From Telopea speciosissima (taxonomy: Eukaryota; Streptophyta; Magnoliopsida; Proteales; Proteaceae): 64,000 bases of DNA. Location: contig NC_057925.1 of assembly GCF_018873765.1 (NCBI RefSeq), positions 42,873,010-42,937,009 of the forward strand. The letters run 5' to 3'. Below, piece after piece: positions 20,490-32,014 of this stretch. Position 1 is the stretch's first letter. Each line of letters starts with the position of its first letter. The notes beneath the pieces are model-generated. The model was not told where the DNA came from and did no database searches. It saw only the letters and a list, made by a program, of their open reading frames with translations. The position numbers were made by a program, and so were the translations under genes.

Positions 20490-23400
20490 ATGAGAGGAGG
20501 TCTTTGGCAGCTTGGGCAATCCATCACTCGCCGCCTTGGACAGGCCGATAAAAAGGCTGTAGCACGTCGATGTTTTGCTTCCGAAGCTGAGCTCAAGAAA
20601 ACTGTTCTGTACGATTTCCATGTCGCCAATGGTGGGAAGATGGTGCCCTTTGCCGGATGGAGCATGCCAATCCAGTACAAGGACTCAATTATGGACTCAA
20701 CTCTAAATTGCAGGGAGAATGGTAGCCTCTTTGATGTCTCCCACATGTGTGGGCTCAGTCTTAAGGGAAAGGACAGTATATCATTCCTCGAGAAGCTTGT
20801 CGTTGCTGATGTTGCTGGCCTTGCCCCTGGGACCGGAACCCTCACTGTCTTTACGAATGAGAAAGGAGGGGCAATTGATGATTCGGTGATCACTAAGGTG
20901 AAGGATGATCACATATACCTGGTTGTGAATGCGGGTTGTAGGGATAAGGATCTTGCACACATTGAGGAGCACATGAAGGCATTCAAAGCCAAGGGTGGGG
21001 ATGTCTCATGGCATATACATGATGAGAGATCTCTTCTGGCTCTCCAGGTCTATCAGTAGTTTTCTTTTCCTGCTTCTGTTTTAATTACATGCATGTTGGT
21101 TCATGACTAATAATTTGCCACTAACTTTATTTTTGAAGTTTCTGCTTGTCTTGGCTATCTGAGCCAGTGTAGAGCCTGTTTTGGTGTCATTTACTGGTAT
21201 TTGTGAACATTTTTTATTTTTAATATGAATGGTGTTGTACTGTTTCAATATGAGCCCTTGTCAGATTTCTGTGAGTTTCAGTGCATTTGGGTTAAAATTC
21301 AGAGATTTCCTTTTTTCCCATTTTAGTTCTGTTGAACTTTTGAATTTTTTTTAAGGAAAGGCTGTTTACTTCCAAATATCAATTTGACGATCTCCTTGCT
21401 GGTTTGCCATGGATTCTTCAACCATAAGCAGGCTGTTCAAACCTCTGAGGCTGATTCTCATTAAACACTGCTGCAACTTGTTAACTACTTTACACTGGGT
21501 GCCTCTATTTATTTTTGGCTTGCTGCTTTTTTGCATTTCCTTTTTTTCTGTAACCTTTTATCTTCCCCAGCAACTGAATTTATAAAAATAGAAACAATAA
21601 GTTAAAAATATTAGGTTACAGAGCAGTCTGTGTACAGTTGAGATCTACTTACATCTTTGCTTATAAGTTGTCAGTCAGTATAAAAGAGATGGCCAACAAT
21701 TCTACCAAGTGACTTACAGTTTTACATTCGTCAATCTTAGCACTTCTACATCTCTGTTCAGTTTTATAGCCTTCTGAAGATGTTTCAATTTAGCATTTTT
21801 TTATGTATGAATCTGGTGTAGGGTCCTCTTGCTGCACCAGTTCTTCAGCATTTGACAAAAAATGATTTGAGCAAGTTGTACTTTGGGGAATTCCAAATGT
21901 TGGATATCAATGGGGCGCACTGCTTTCTCACTAGAACTGGGTATGTTGCTTTCCTGGTTCATTGTTGCTAACTTATGAATTATAATTAGTGATGCATATT
22001 GAGAAGTCCTAGTGACCATTTGAGGTTTTAACTGAGTTCCCCACTCCCCTCATTGGGACTGCTGCTCTTGAATCAGTAGATAGTGTCTATCTTCATCCCC
22101 CCCCCCCCCACCAAAAGTTGATGTTTACTGCTTGATTTCTTTTTATTAAATAAATAATTGAGTTCTCGGCCTTTGAGTTAATGCATCCTTCCTTTGATCA
22201 CTTGATTATTTTTTTTATAGGGAGAAATGCACAAAAACCAAAACTGATACCAAATACTGAGAAAATTTAGATTCACTGCCATCAAACAATTTAACAGGAT
22301 CTTGTCAGTGGGAAGTCCTAACAACTTGAAGTGATAGTGCCTCAGCTTGTTAAGAGTAGCAAGAAGAAGCTAGTTGTCCCTGGAAAGCTTTGATGAGAGA
22401 GGTTAAGAACAAGACTGATGCCTGATTTCTCTTTCATAACAATTGACATCTCAAAGAAAAAACCCACACTTAATGAAAACACAAAGAGAATGATTTGTTT
22501 CTCCACTGATTTAGAAAAAATGGGAATTTGGACGAGTATGGAAAAGAAGGAATGAATGCTACTAATGCCCAAAATATAATTTTTTTCCTTATCTCATCAA
22601 GAGAATTTTATTGTGCTCATATTAGCTTGAAAGGTATCGAAAAACAATTATACTGTGCATATCTGATATGTCAATTCTGCAATGAAGGAAAACAATAAAA
22701 GAAACAAAGGAATTAGGTTTATGATGACAGGATGAGGTATAGGAAAACTTGAAGATTTTCCTTTATCTCATCAAGAGAATTTTATTGTGCTCATATTAGC
22801 TTGAAAGGTACCTAAAAACAATTATACTGTGCATATCTGATTTGTCAATTCTGCAATGAAGGAAACCAATAAAAGAAACAAAGAAATTAGGTTCCACAAA
22901 ACTTAGGTTTACGATGACAGGATGAGGTATAGGAAAACTTGGAGATATTTGAAGGCAATAGAATTATCCAACAAAAAAGAAAAAGAAAAAGAAAAAAAGA
23001 AGGCAATAGGTTAGGGTTTAAAATATAAAAGACTGTTTGGAAGTTGAAGATTAGTAGCACATCCAGAGGTCCAGCACTAGTATTAGGTTTTTAAGTAGTG
23101 AAACTAGTATTCTAAACAAAGGGAAATTGGGTTTTTGGATAGGCTTTGAATTAGCACTGATGGAAGAAGGTTAGAGAAACTAAAAGTGAATGAATACCAT
23201 GAAAAATAACTGTGAAAGAGGTGTTAGACTTACTTTTACTCTTAGTTCTGTAGTTCTTTTTGAATCCTCAAGTTAGTGATAAATTGTGACTACTATAACC
23301 CAAGATAGCATGTAGCCAGAAAAAAAAATTCCAGAAACGAAAAACACAACCTTGTTTTTCTTGAGCTTCTCAGATAGAAACATGAATCCTCCCCATTTTG

Positions 23401-24863
23401 GGGCCATCACACTCTTATTTTGACATCAGTTTTGAATTTAAGACGCAAATAAGAAAAATAAGCTTAGGACTTAGATACTCACTAATGCATAAACTAACCT
23501 ACAAAAGCAGAAAAATATATCTGATCAACGTCTAAACAAACTGCAACCAACCCAATAAGAACCACACTTGGACCATGGGAAAAAGTTACTGAGATAAACT
23601 CATCACTAAAATTAAAGAGGACTTAAAATTAAATTAGACTACCAGCTAACCATACTAAAGCCATTGCCCCTGGTCGAAATGCCCCTTTAACAAAGGACGA
23701 TGGATTGGACATGTTGATGAACCTAAGTAGTTACACAAGCCAATCGACCATTGTTGGTCATGCCTTGCATCATGGTCCTTGGATGGAGCAAATCAAGTTC
23801 CTTGGATTGTATTTTCCCCTACGAGGCCCAATCTATTTTCCGGGAATCAGCCCTTGGGATTATCTGAGGGATTTTGTGATTGATTTTTAGTATTATTGCC
23901 ATACAAATGTAAATGTAAATCTGTTTAACCATGAACTGGTTGTTTAAAAATTTTCAGGTTCTATTGTCCCTTGTTTGTTTTCTGCATAGTCTCCAAGAAT
24001 ATCTCAGCTGCATACACAGTATATTATTAGGCACCATAATATTTTCATTACATAAAGAATTTATAGCTTACTCTGAACAGTTCTGGTAAATCTTTATGAA
24101 GCTTTATATAATATGAATAGACTTGTTATTTAATTTGTCTATACATACTTACCCATTTGTGGCTCATCAATACAGGTTTCATTTATCATGCTTTAGAAGC
24201 TGTACTTCCTATTCCAATTGTTTACCTTTACAAGCATGGTTGTTGGAGAAGATACAGTTATCATATGCTCATTTTTTTTAATATATTCCTCCATGGGTAT
24301 TCAGGTATACAGGTGAAGATGGCTTTGAAATTTCTGTACCTTCAGAGCATGCTGTAGATCTTGCAAAGGCAATCTTGGAGAAATCTGAAGGGAAAATAAG
24401 GTTGACAGGGTTAGGTGCTCGGGACAGTCTGCGGCTTGAAGCTGGTCTATGTTTATATGGAAATGATATGGAACAGCACATAACACCTGTAGAAGCAGGA
24501 CTTTCATGGGCCATAGGGAAAAGAAGAAGGGCAGAAGGTGGTTTCTTAGGTGCTGATGTGATCCTCAAACAGCTTGAAGTGGGTCCGACAATCAGACGTG
24601 TTGGCCTTTTCTCACCAGGTCCTCCTGCAAGGAGCCACAGTGAGATTGTTAATGATAAAGGTGAGGGCCTTGGGGAGGTGACTAGTGGAGGATTCAGTCC
24701 ATGCCTCAAAAAGAATGTAGCAATGGGGTATGTGAAATCTGGATCACATAAGCCAGGGACCAAAGTTAAGATTGTGATTCGAGGGAAAACTTATGATGCA
24801 GCTGTCACTAAAATGCCGTTTGTGCCTACAAGATACTATAAGCCACCTAGCCCACCAAAGTGA
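20490..24863 (+). CDS. GLDT: Glycine cleavage system T-protein (aminomethyltransferase), mitochondrial
   Basis: Three coding exons: 20,490-21,047, 21,822-21,940 and 24,305-24,863 (GT...AG introns of 774 and 2,364 bp), giving 411 residues, close to the usual ~408. The product takes the aminomethyl group from H-protein lipoamide and passes the methylene to tetrahydrofolate, releasing ammonia, in the mitochondrial glycine decarboxylase complex of photorespiration. The transit peptide is [15 protein letters not shown]... with a likely cut near RRCFAS. Family blocks seen: '[15 protein letters not shown]', '[20 protein letters not shown]', '[13 protein letters not shown]' (exon 1), '[14 protein letters not shown]' across intron 2, '[15 protein letters not shown]' and the C-terminal barrel '[10 protein letters not shown]' (exon 3). 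The frame is intact. The start was chosen by match to plant T-proteins; upstream in-frame sequence lacks an ATG. Confidence 0.95.
22082..22110. repeat. Short C-run in GLDT intron 2
   Basis: A homopolymer of about 10 C at 22,099-22,109. Confidence 0.6.
22588..22951. repeat. Tandem duplication (~175-190 bp unit) in GLDT intron 2
   Basis: The block beginning 'CTTATCTCATCAAGAGAATT' and ending 'GACAGGATGAGGTATAGGAAAACTTG' occurs twice back to back (about 22,588-22,760 and 22,763-22,942). By eye it is highly similar; the second copy has a ~15-bp insertion. Confidence 0.85.
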
Positions 24864-27219
24864 TGAATTTCTGCTCTTGGTTATTTTTTTCTTCTTTTCT
24901 TCCTTTGACATGTTCTAATGGAATGCAATGCTGTAATTAAGACAATATTTTTCTCTTTCAAGAATTTGAATTTTAAAGACCACTTCTCTTATATCCAAGT
25001 AGTTTTTAAAAGAACAACAGTATGTTATCTATCTTCAGAGTGGAGCTTGCCTTGCAGTTTCTACTGAACTACGGATATTAGTATAGGAATTAAACTCATA
25101 CAGAACTGATCTGATATCATAATGAATATTAAACAAATCTCATAGCCAACTGTTATAATTATTTTGATTAAACCACTTAAAAAGCCCTTCAGAATCCAGC
25201 TCTCTATCTACATTGTTGATGCTCAGAGGGTCCTAGTCTCCATAAACTGGGCTGACTGTCCTGGTCTATCTCCATGGTTATTACCTGGTGGCTGCAACAC
25301 AGAGATCTGATCTTATACTTTCTTAAACACACAGAAAATAATAGATGTGGTAGTTAATATCTTAGAAGTGGGGAGTCTTGTCTTGTTGGTGCCAATTGCT
25401 TGGGACCACGAGAGGGCGCAATAGCAGGAATGACAATTGCAGTGTCCAAAAATGTTTAGAGCCAGTGTCACAAGAGTCAATGTACACGTTTAGTTTCTGA
25501 GTTGTACAGTACCAGACTCAGGACAAGCAAAACTAAACCCAGCAACAAACAGTATCATCACAACACAAACTGATCCACCAATTCCCAATATTACTACTCA
25601 TAGCATCTTTCTACTGCTTATGAACATAAACTAAATCACTCTGACCAAGACTAAAAAGTAGACAAAATGACCAACATGTGAGCAGACTCATTTGCTGATC
25701 TAAGTATTAATCTTGATTCTTGAAAATCATCAATTAAAGTTTTGCAGATCACTGTATTTCCTGAGGACTGTTAAAAATCAGGCATAGTCAATCTGCATAA
25801 TTTTCCTGGGCTGACCATTGGCATTGGAATATTCTTCAGCATTTGCTTCCACAATTCAGAATGTACCCATGACTGTCCAGCACTGATTTATTTTTTATTT
25901 ACATCCTTATATAAGAATCAATCAGTGTGCATTAAACCTTATATAGTAGGAATTACTTTTTAATGCATAACTTTCTAGTCTACAATCTATGCCAAAATTG
26001 AAAAGGTTAGTTATCCACCATTCAGATCACTTTTCCTAATTTTCATCTTGTCTAAGTTTAAGTCCTCATGCATTGCCAGAAATCCCATGAGAGTTTCTAT
26101 TATCTAGGAAGAGAGCTTGGTGGTTGAGCTTTTAACTGCTGTAGTCAACATGAGAACTAGTTCCTTAAATGGTAATTTTTCATCAAATTCAGATATATTT
26201 AGAACAAAAAAATCTCATTTAGACATGGCTATTGGAATTTGAATATTAAGATTATGCTAGTTTGGATGGAGAACCACAAATGTACTTTTTCTCAAAACCC
26301 TCCTTGACTTCGTACCGTTGCTTCTTCACAAGGTTCTTGTTAGAGATTTTGGATAAGACCAAATCTATGTAAGCATGATTGACCACTCACCCAATACATG
26401 TACAGTTGCTATATCATACCATATAGAAGCTTGAACAGAAAATTAAGACTGCTAACCCAAAACAAAAACAAAAAAAAAAAGAGTACAAATTCTTAACACA
26501 GATGGAACAATAAGAAGTGTTTTGGTGCTCCCTTAATAAGACAATTATGTTTTGTTTGCAACAGCAAGGACTTTCTATACATGTAAAATATTTCAAAAAG
26601 CACCTTAATTCATTCAAATGCAGGCTCTCAATTATTAGTTTGACATCCACAAATATCCATACCTGCCTTATAAATTGTGTGGAATCCAGTCCAATGATTT
26701 ATGGTTTTATCTGGTAAGGACGTGCTTCCCAAATCACCTCCTATTAAAAGTTAATCCAATTTTTCCTTTAAGATGCTATTTTCAGCAGTTTGTGAGCTAT
26801 CATGCAAATGAACTTCGCCAGTTCAGACGACATAGATTGTTTCTCACAGTTTGGTGTTTATGCTACACATTTTAATTGCTTATGCAAGAGATATTATCTT
26901 TGTTCCTTTTCTCCATCAAACAGGCATAATTATGGGGTTCAAGTTTCAGTGATGAAAGCAACATGATAGTTTGCCATAAGACAAAATGAATCCTGTCTGA
27001 TTTTTCTTTCACACCCAGTTCAATGCTAAGGATCACAGAGCTGTGTGGATGGGCGAAATAAGATGGTTTCTCCCCCTTTAGATCATACATAACAAGCAAA
27101 ACCATACATTAACATGTTTCTCTGTGTTTTGTCATTTTCTTTTTGCTCTTCACTCTACTCGTGTGCTCATAAAAATGTTCTTACATGACAGAGACTGAAA
27201 AACTACATACTCACAAAGT
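24864..27219. other. Intergenic between GLDT and the DYW PPR gene
   Basis: About 2.4 kb with no recognisable gene. The first part must contain the GLDT 3' UTR and the last part the 3' UTR of the convergent PPR gene. No repeat family was recognised. Confidence 0.5.
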
Positions 27220-29166
27220 TCACCAAAAATCCATGCAAGAACAAGAACCATCTCTGAAATGGTGGAAGTGACATCGATCCCTCACGACTATTTCCCGATT
27301 ATAGATCTTTGAGATTAACTTTGTAACTGAGTGGCAATCTGCACAAACCCGAAGGTTCTTTGTGATTCGGATTGTAGTTCCTGGCTTACTGTTTATGAAT
27401 CCAAAAGCAATGGCCAGCTTCTCACTGTGGTGGCAAAGGGCGGTCTCTTTCTCTTCTTCATCCATGTCAAGTAGTACTTCACTCATATTTGCCTTATAAC
27501 CTGCAAGCTTTAGTTCTCTGCTTATTTCTTCCAACTTGCCATAAATTTTTTCACTCTCAGGATGAGTATTATCCCAGGCAACAAACTCATGAATGGCACC
27601 CCCCACATCTATGAAACTACACCCGGGTATCTTACTGATCCCTCGCTCTCTCATGACGCCCCTCAGCTCAGCTACACAATCCCACCTTCCACTCAAAGCA
27701 TATATATTTGATAAGAGTACATATCTCCCACTGTGGTTCGGCTCTAATTCAAGTAGCTGCTTTCCTACTTGTTCACCTAATTGGGTATTTCCATGAATCC
27801 TGCATGCATTGAGGAGGGCCCCAAGAATGACTGAATTGGGTTTCATTGGCATGGTTTTGATAACCTTTTCTGCTTCATCTAACAACCCAGTACGACCTTA
27901 TAGATCAACCAGACAGCAGTAGTGATGAGCATTTGGTTCTAACCCGTATACTCTTGTCATAGAATTAAAATAACTTAATCCCTCACGGATGAACCCTGAA
28001 TGGTTGCATGCGTTTAGAACGCCAATGAAAGTTACCTCATTTGGTTTAGCTCCGAACATTTCCATCTCAGAAAAGAGATTTAATGCATCCTTCCCTCGTC
28101 CATTAATGGCAAGCCCGTTGATCATTGCACTCCAAGCAAGTACATTCTTCTCCTCCATCTCATGGAAAATCTCAAGTGCTTTCTCCGTACACCCACATTT
28201 TGAATACATATCTATTAGTGCAGTACCCAATCGAACAGTAAACCCAGATTCTTTCTTTCTCAGGAATCCTTCAATCCATTTTCCTTGCTCCATGGCTCCC
28301 AAATGGGAGCATGCAGAGAGAATGTTCACCAGCACACTCTCACTTGGCTCCACTTTCTTGACCAACATCTCTCGAAAAAGTTCCAAGCCCTCCTTAAAAC
28401 GGGAATTCTGGACATACCCATTAATCATGACACTCCAAGAAACAACATTTCTGTCCCACATTCCATCGAACATTTCTCGGGCAAGCTCCAAACGACCACA
28501 TTTCATGTAGCCACACATCATTATATTCCACGAAGCATCATCACATTCGGGAATTCTATCAAAAACCAGTTTTGCAGATTCAAGTGAACTACAAGACGAA
28601 TACATTTGGACCAAGAAATTTAGGATTGAAACCTGGGAGGACAACCCCAGTTTGAAGACATGAGAGTGGATAGCTTGGCCAAGCGAAAGAGAGGGGATCT
28701 CCGAACATGCTTTCAAAAGGAGAGGAAATGTGTGAATATCAGGACGAACCAGGGAGTGTTCCAGAATGTGAGTATAGAAGAGGATGGCATCAACAGGATT
28801 CAGGCTAAACGCGTAAGCCCTGATGAGGGTGTTGGCGATGAAGACATCAGGCTTACAGATTCGGGAGAAGAGGAGGCGGGCGTAATTGATGGAACCGTGA
28901 GGAGAGAGAGCGGCAAAGGATAGAATGCGGGAAGCAACGAAATTGTCATGGAAGATACCAGTAGTGATGGTTTGGGCGTGGATTTGAGTTAATTGCTTCA
29001 TGGTTTTGCAGGAGCTGAGATGATGAATTGTTGGGTATTTGGAGAGCAGATACGGAGTTGGAATCCATGGAGGGTTCTGTGTTAGTGAGATGGAATTGGA
29101 TGGACAGAGCTGTTGCACTTGCAGAGGAGCCACAGTAGTTAAAGAGGATGGCATTGGCAATGGCAT
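27220..29166 (-). pseudogene. PLS-class PPR protein with E and DYW domains, one in-frame stop
   Basis: A 648-codon frame from ATG (29,166) to the stop at 27,220-27,222, unbroken except for TAA at 27,900-27,898 between 'CLVDL' and 'GRTGLLDEAE'; relatives have Leu there (TTA to TAA would explain it). Order: organelle-targeting N-terminus, PLS repeats (e.g. 'DASWNIMMCGYMKCGRLELA', 'VVSWSVMINGYVQNSRFKEG'), E/E+ region with 'GISKIPGCSFIDV', and a DYW cytidine-deaminase-like domain with 'HSEKLAIAFG' (HxE) and 'CADCHS' (CxxC), ending in DFW instead of DYW. Such proteins act as site-specific C-to-U RNA editing factors in chloroplasts or mitochondria; the target cannot be read from the sequence. Without readthrough the product would lose the E and DYW parts. 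No intron. Confidence 0.85.
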
Positions 29167-29510
29167 GGCCGTTGGGGCGCTGAAATTTGAATTTCTGCCG
29201 GAGAGCTGAACCTACAAATTCGCCTCGTTTGGCCTCCATCCTTTCCTGTGGATGCTACTGAAGTTATTTTACATAAATGCCCTTATAGTTCTAATCCAAC
29301 GGTTTATGTAGTCTGTGGCCATCGGCATTGTCCAATGGGATTGGAAGGAGGCCGAATGAAGCCAAATTCTTTTCTTCCAAATTTAACCTTATCCTTGTTC
29401 TCAAATCCCAAGTACTGGGATAATTCCAGTCCAACGGTTCAGGTCCCAATTTTATCAAATGCACGTGTAAACTGTAAGCAAGTGGCTAATGAAAATAATA
29501 TATAGGGGTC
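29167..29510. other. Upstream region of the DYW PPR gene
   Basis: No TATA box or other element could be assigned with confidence. Confidence 0.35.
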
Positions 29511-29513
29511 CTT

Positions 29514-29574
29514 ATCACCCCCAAAACTGCAAGCATCGTGCGGTGCAGCACCGCCTCCAGTATTGGGGGCGATA
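29514..29574. repeat. Small palindromic element
   Basis: TATCACCCCCAAAACTGC at the left and CCAGTATTGGGGGCGATA at the right form an inverted repeat around 'GTGCGGTGCAGCACCGC', itself palindromic. Possibly a very short MITE. Confidence 0.5.
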
Positions 29575-29689
29575 ATTTTCCTTATATAAACACATTGTTT
29601 TTTCTTGCCGCGAGGTTGTGTTCTTCACTTCATGGATTTTTTTTTTTTGGAATTGGAGAGCTTTAATAGGGGTAGGGGGACCTTTATCC

Positions 29690-29848
29690 CTTGACGTTCG
29701 TTGACCGGTACGGTTGTGCGGTTCCTCTCATAGGGGATGTTGAAATGACCATTCCACCCCTGACCGAACACACTGCCCGGGTGGGATCCACCCCTTTTTA
29801 TTAGAGGCACTAGGGAACCGTACCGGGCAGGGGAACCACAGGTGATAA
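29690..29848. mobile_element. MITE related to the 12,377-12,502 copy
   Basis: Left 'GGTACGGTTGTGCGGTTCCTCTCATAGGG' against the complement of right 'TTATTAGAGGCACTAGGGAACCGTACC'. Shares 'TTATTAGAG(G/A)CACT' with the copy at 12.4 kb. Confidence 0.5.
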
Positions 29849-29854
29849 AAATTC

Positions 29855-29872
29855 GGGGGGGGGGGGGGGAGA
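29855..29872. repeat. G homopolymer
   Basis: About 14 consecutive G. Confidence 0.8.
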
Positions 29873-29967
29873 GATAGGGAATGGGGATAGGCCCCAAGGT
29901 GGTTTGAACTCGTGACCTCTTATTTGAGGAGTTGGTCTTGTGTTCTTCTCTTCATGGATTTTCATCC

Positions 29968-30130
29968 CCCCAAGTGCGGTGCATAGCCTAGTGCACCTTT
30001 AATGTGCATCGGACGGTGAACACTGCACTTGGGAGGATAAAAATCCAATGCACAAGTTATGTGATGTGCACCATCCGATGCACTTTAAAGGTATATTGGG
30101 TAGTGCACCGCAAGCACTTTGAGAGGATGA
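29968..30130. mobile_element. Foldback MITE, ~50-bp arms
   Basis: The left arm contains AAGTGCGGTGCATAGCCTAG then TGCACCTTTAATGTGCATCGGACGGTG; the right arm is its near complement (CACCATCCGATGCACTTTAAAGG ... AGTGCACCGCAAGCACTT). About 70 bp separate the arms. Confidence 0.65.
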
Positions 30131-30244
30131 CAATTCGAAGGTTCACACAACCACTACAGCTCTTTTGCTGGCCTACCTCTTGCGCAAATTGACTATAGAC
30201 CCTTTGAGTTCCGCAATCCTTTGTCTTCATAAATTGACTAAATA

Positions 30245-32014
30245 TTAAGTAGTACGTAAACGAGAGTGACTAACAATGAAATGCCATGCTTTGTTATGAT
30301 GGGTGTCCAAGTCGGTTATGCTAGACTGATGGAGATACCTATTAACTGATGTGGAGGCATGGTTTATTGTCTGAAATCGAAGGAGGTGGTATGGAAGCAC
30401 TGGGAATGCGGTAGAGACCATTTTCACTCGGTCCATGGAAGATGATGTTCTCCATTTTTGGGTCCTTCACCACAAGTAGGGTGAAATTTTAGAATGAATT
30501 GTTGTTAGCAATGAAAAGGTTGACAAATAACAAGTTCTTGGTAATGTGAAGAGCATGTAATACATTATGAAACTGAAATTGATGAGGGGAAGAGGAAATT
30601 GTAAATTGGTCAATATTACTAATGTGCAAATGTATCTCATTACCAGTTTAAACTTGATCAGTGCCATTGTATGGGATAGTAAGTTGCATATTATCCAAGT
30701 CGACAGTGAGATAATGAGTAACACCTGAATCAAGATACCATGTCGGATCAATTGTAGCTTGAGGCATGGCTAGAAGAGTGGAAGAAGGTGCACAATTTGG
30801 CATAGAGGAAGCGTGGAAGCTTGGGTTGAATTTGTTGTAGTCATGGCCATATGATTTGCATGATGGCAAATTTGACAGGTGGAGCAACTTGGTTGTGGTT
30901 GAGTAGGAGCACTCGACAAGGGAAAATAAAAGAATTGCAGCCCCAACCACGTCCACGTCGACCAGGGTTACCAACATTGGAGTGGCAACTAGGTGAAGAG
31001 ATATTAGAAGATAGCGCATCAGGGGCCGTAACAATGAGGTTGGCCTCAACAATAGGGAGATCTAGGTGGGTGGAGCATTGCTCTATGAGGATCTCTTGAC
31101 TATGTAAGACACCAATGAAATCATCAAAAGAGATAGCCTTAAGGCGAGAAATGATAGATATTGTGAAGGATTCAGCACCCAGACCACAAAGAATACAAAA
31201 AATCACATCAGGTTTAGAGACAGGATGTGCGGTAGCGGTAAGGTTGGCGACCAACCCCTTGAATTGTTGGTGATAATAGGGCATGAAGAGAGTACTCTTC
31301 ATGAGTTGTAATAGTTGGTACTTCAACTGCATAACTCGTGCTTGTGATTGAGAGACATATATATTCTTTCTAAGGTGAGCCACAACCATTGGAGGTGGTC
31401 AGTCCAACGATGTAGGCTAAGTCATACTCACTGAGAGAGAAAATTACCCAACTGAGGATAATTTAGTCTTAACAGTGCCACAAAGAATAATCTAGGTTCA
31501 CAATAGGAGTGGCGGTAGAAGAAGGAAAGGTGGGGGAAGGAAGAGATTGGGGTGGGTAGGGAAATGTTCCATTTACATATCCATCGGGGTCATGAGCGTG
31601 AAGGAGAGGTAAGAACTGAGATTTTCAAAGAAGATAATTGATTGATCAAGTTTGATGGGTGGAAGTTGGATGATATTGGTAGGGGAGACAATAATGAGAG
31701 AGAGGAAGATGATTGAGATTGAAGAGAAGTCTGATGAAGCCATAACTGTGGGAGATGCTTGTCAATGGCTCTGATACCATGTAAGACAAGATTTTGAATT
31801 GTATTTCACATTCTTGTGTTGAAGATTTTGATTGTATTTATAAGAAGATTAGAAAATTTTGAAATAATTTGCATTGTGGTTACAATCGGGAGTATTGGCC
31901 TTATCTATGTAACAACTCATGGGAGAGAATTCTGGAGATAAGATTTAACTTGTTCTCATCCTTATTTGAAGACTTATTTTGAAATGAGTCATTAGCCGTT
32001 ACATTCTTTCGACA
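30245..32014 (-). mobile_element. 5' part of a Copia-type LTR retrotransposon
   Basis: A 5' LTR at 31,780-32,014 (TGTCGAAAG...CTTACA on the minus strand) is followed by a primer-binding site for tRNA-Met (TGGTATCAGAGCC, 31,779-31,767), a gag region of UBN2 type at about 30,840-31,390, a protease signature 'WYLDSGVTHY' near 30,710-30,750, and the 'NGLYRIP' stretch that precedes integrase near 30,400. The rest of pol and the 3' LTR are absent. Broken by truncation and by several other lesions; an old fossil. Confidence 0.8.
31780..32014 (-). repeat. 5' LTR of the Copia fragment
   Basis: Bounded by TG...CA on the minus strand and adjacent to the primer-binding site. No second copy is seen in the window, so the right-hand limit (32,014) is inferred from the TGTC start. 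Confidence 0.6.

Noticed and set aside
24278-24763. Long minus-strand open frame over GLDT exon 3
   Set aside because: Shadow of the real coding exon.
27989-28587. Plus-strand open frames over the DYW PPR gene
   Set aside because: Shadows of the minus-strand PPR coding sequence.
29890-29940. SINE or tRNA remnant ('GTTTGAACTCGTGACCT')
   Set aside because: Only a B-box-like stretch remains; no A-box or tail could be placed.
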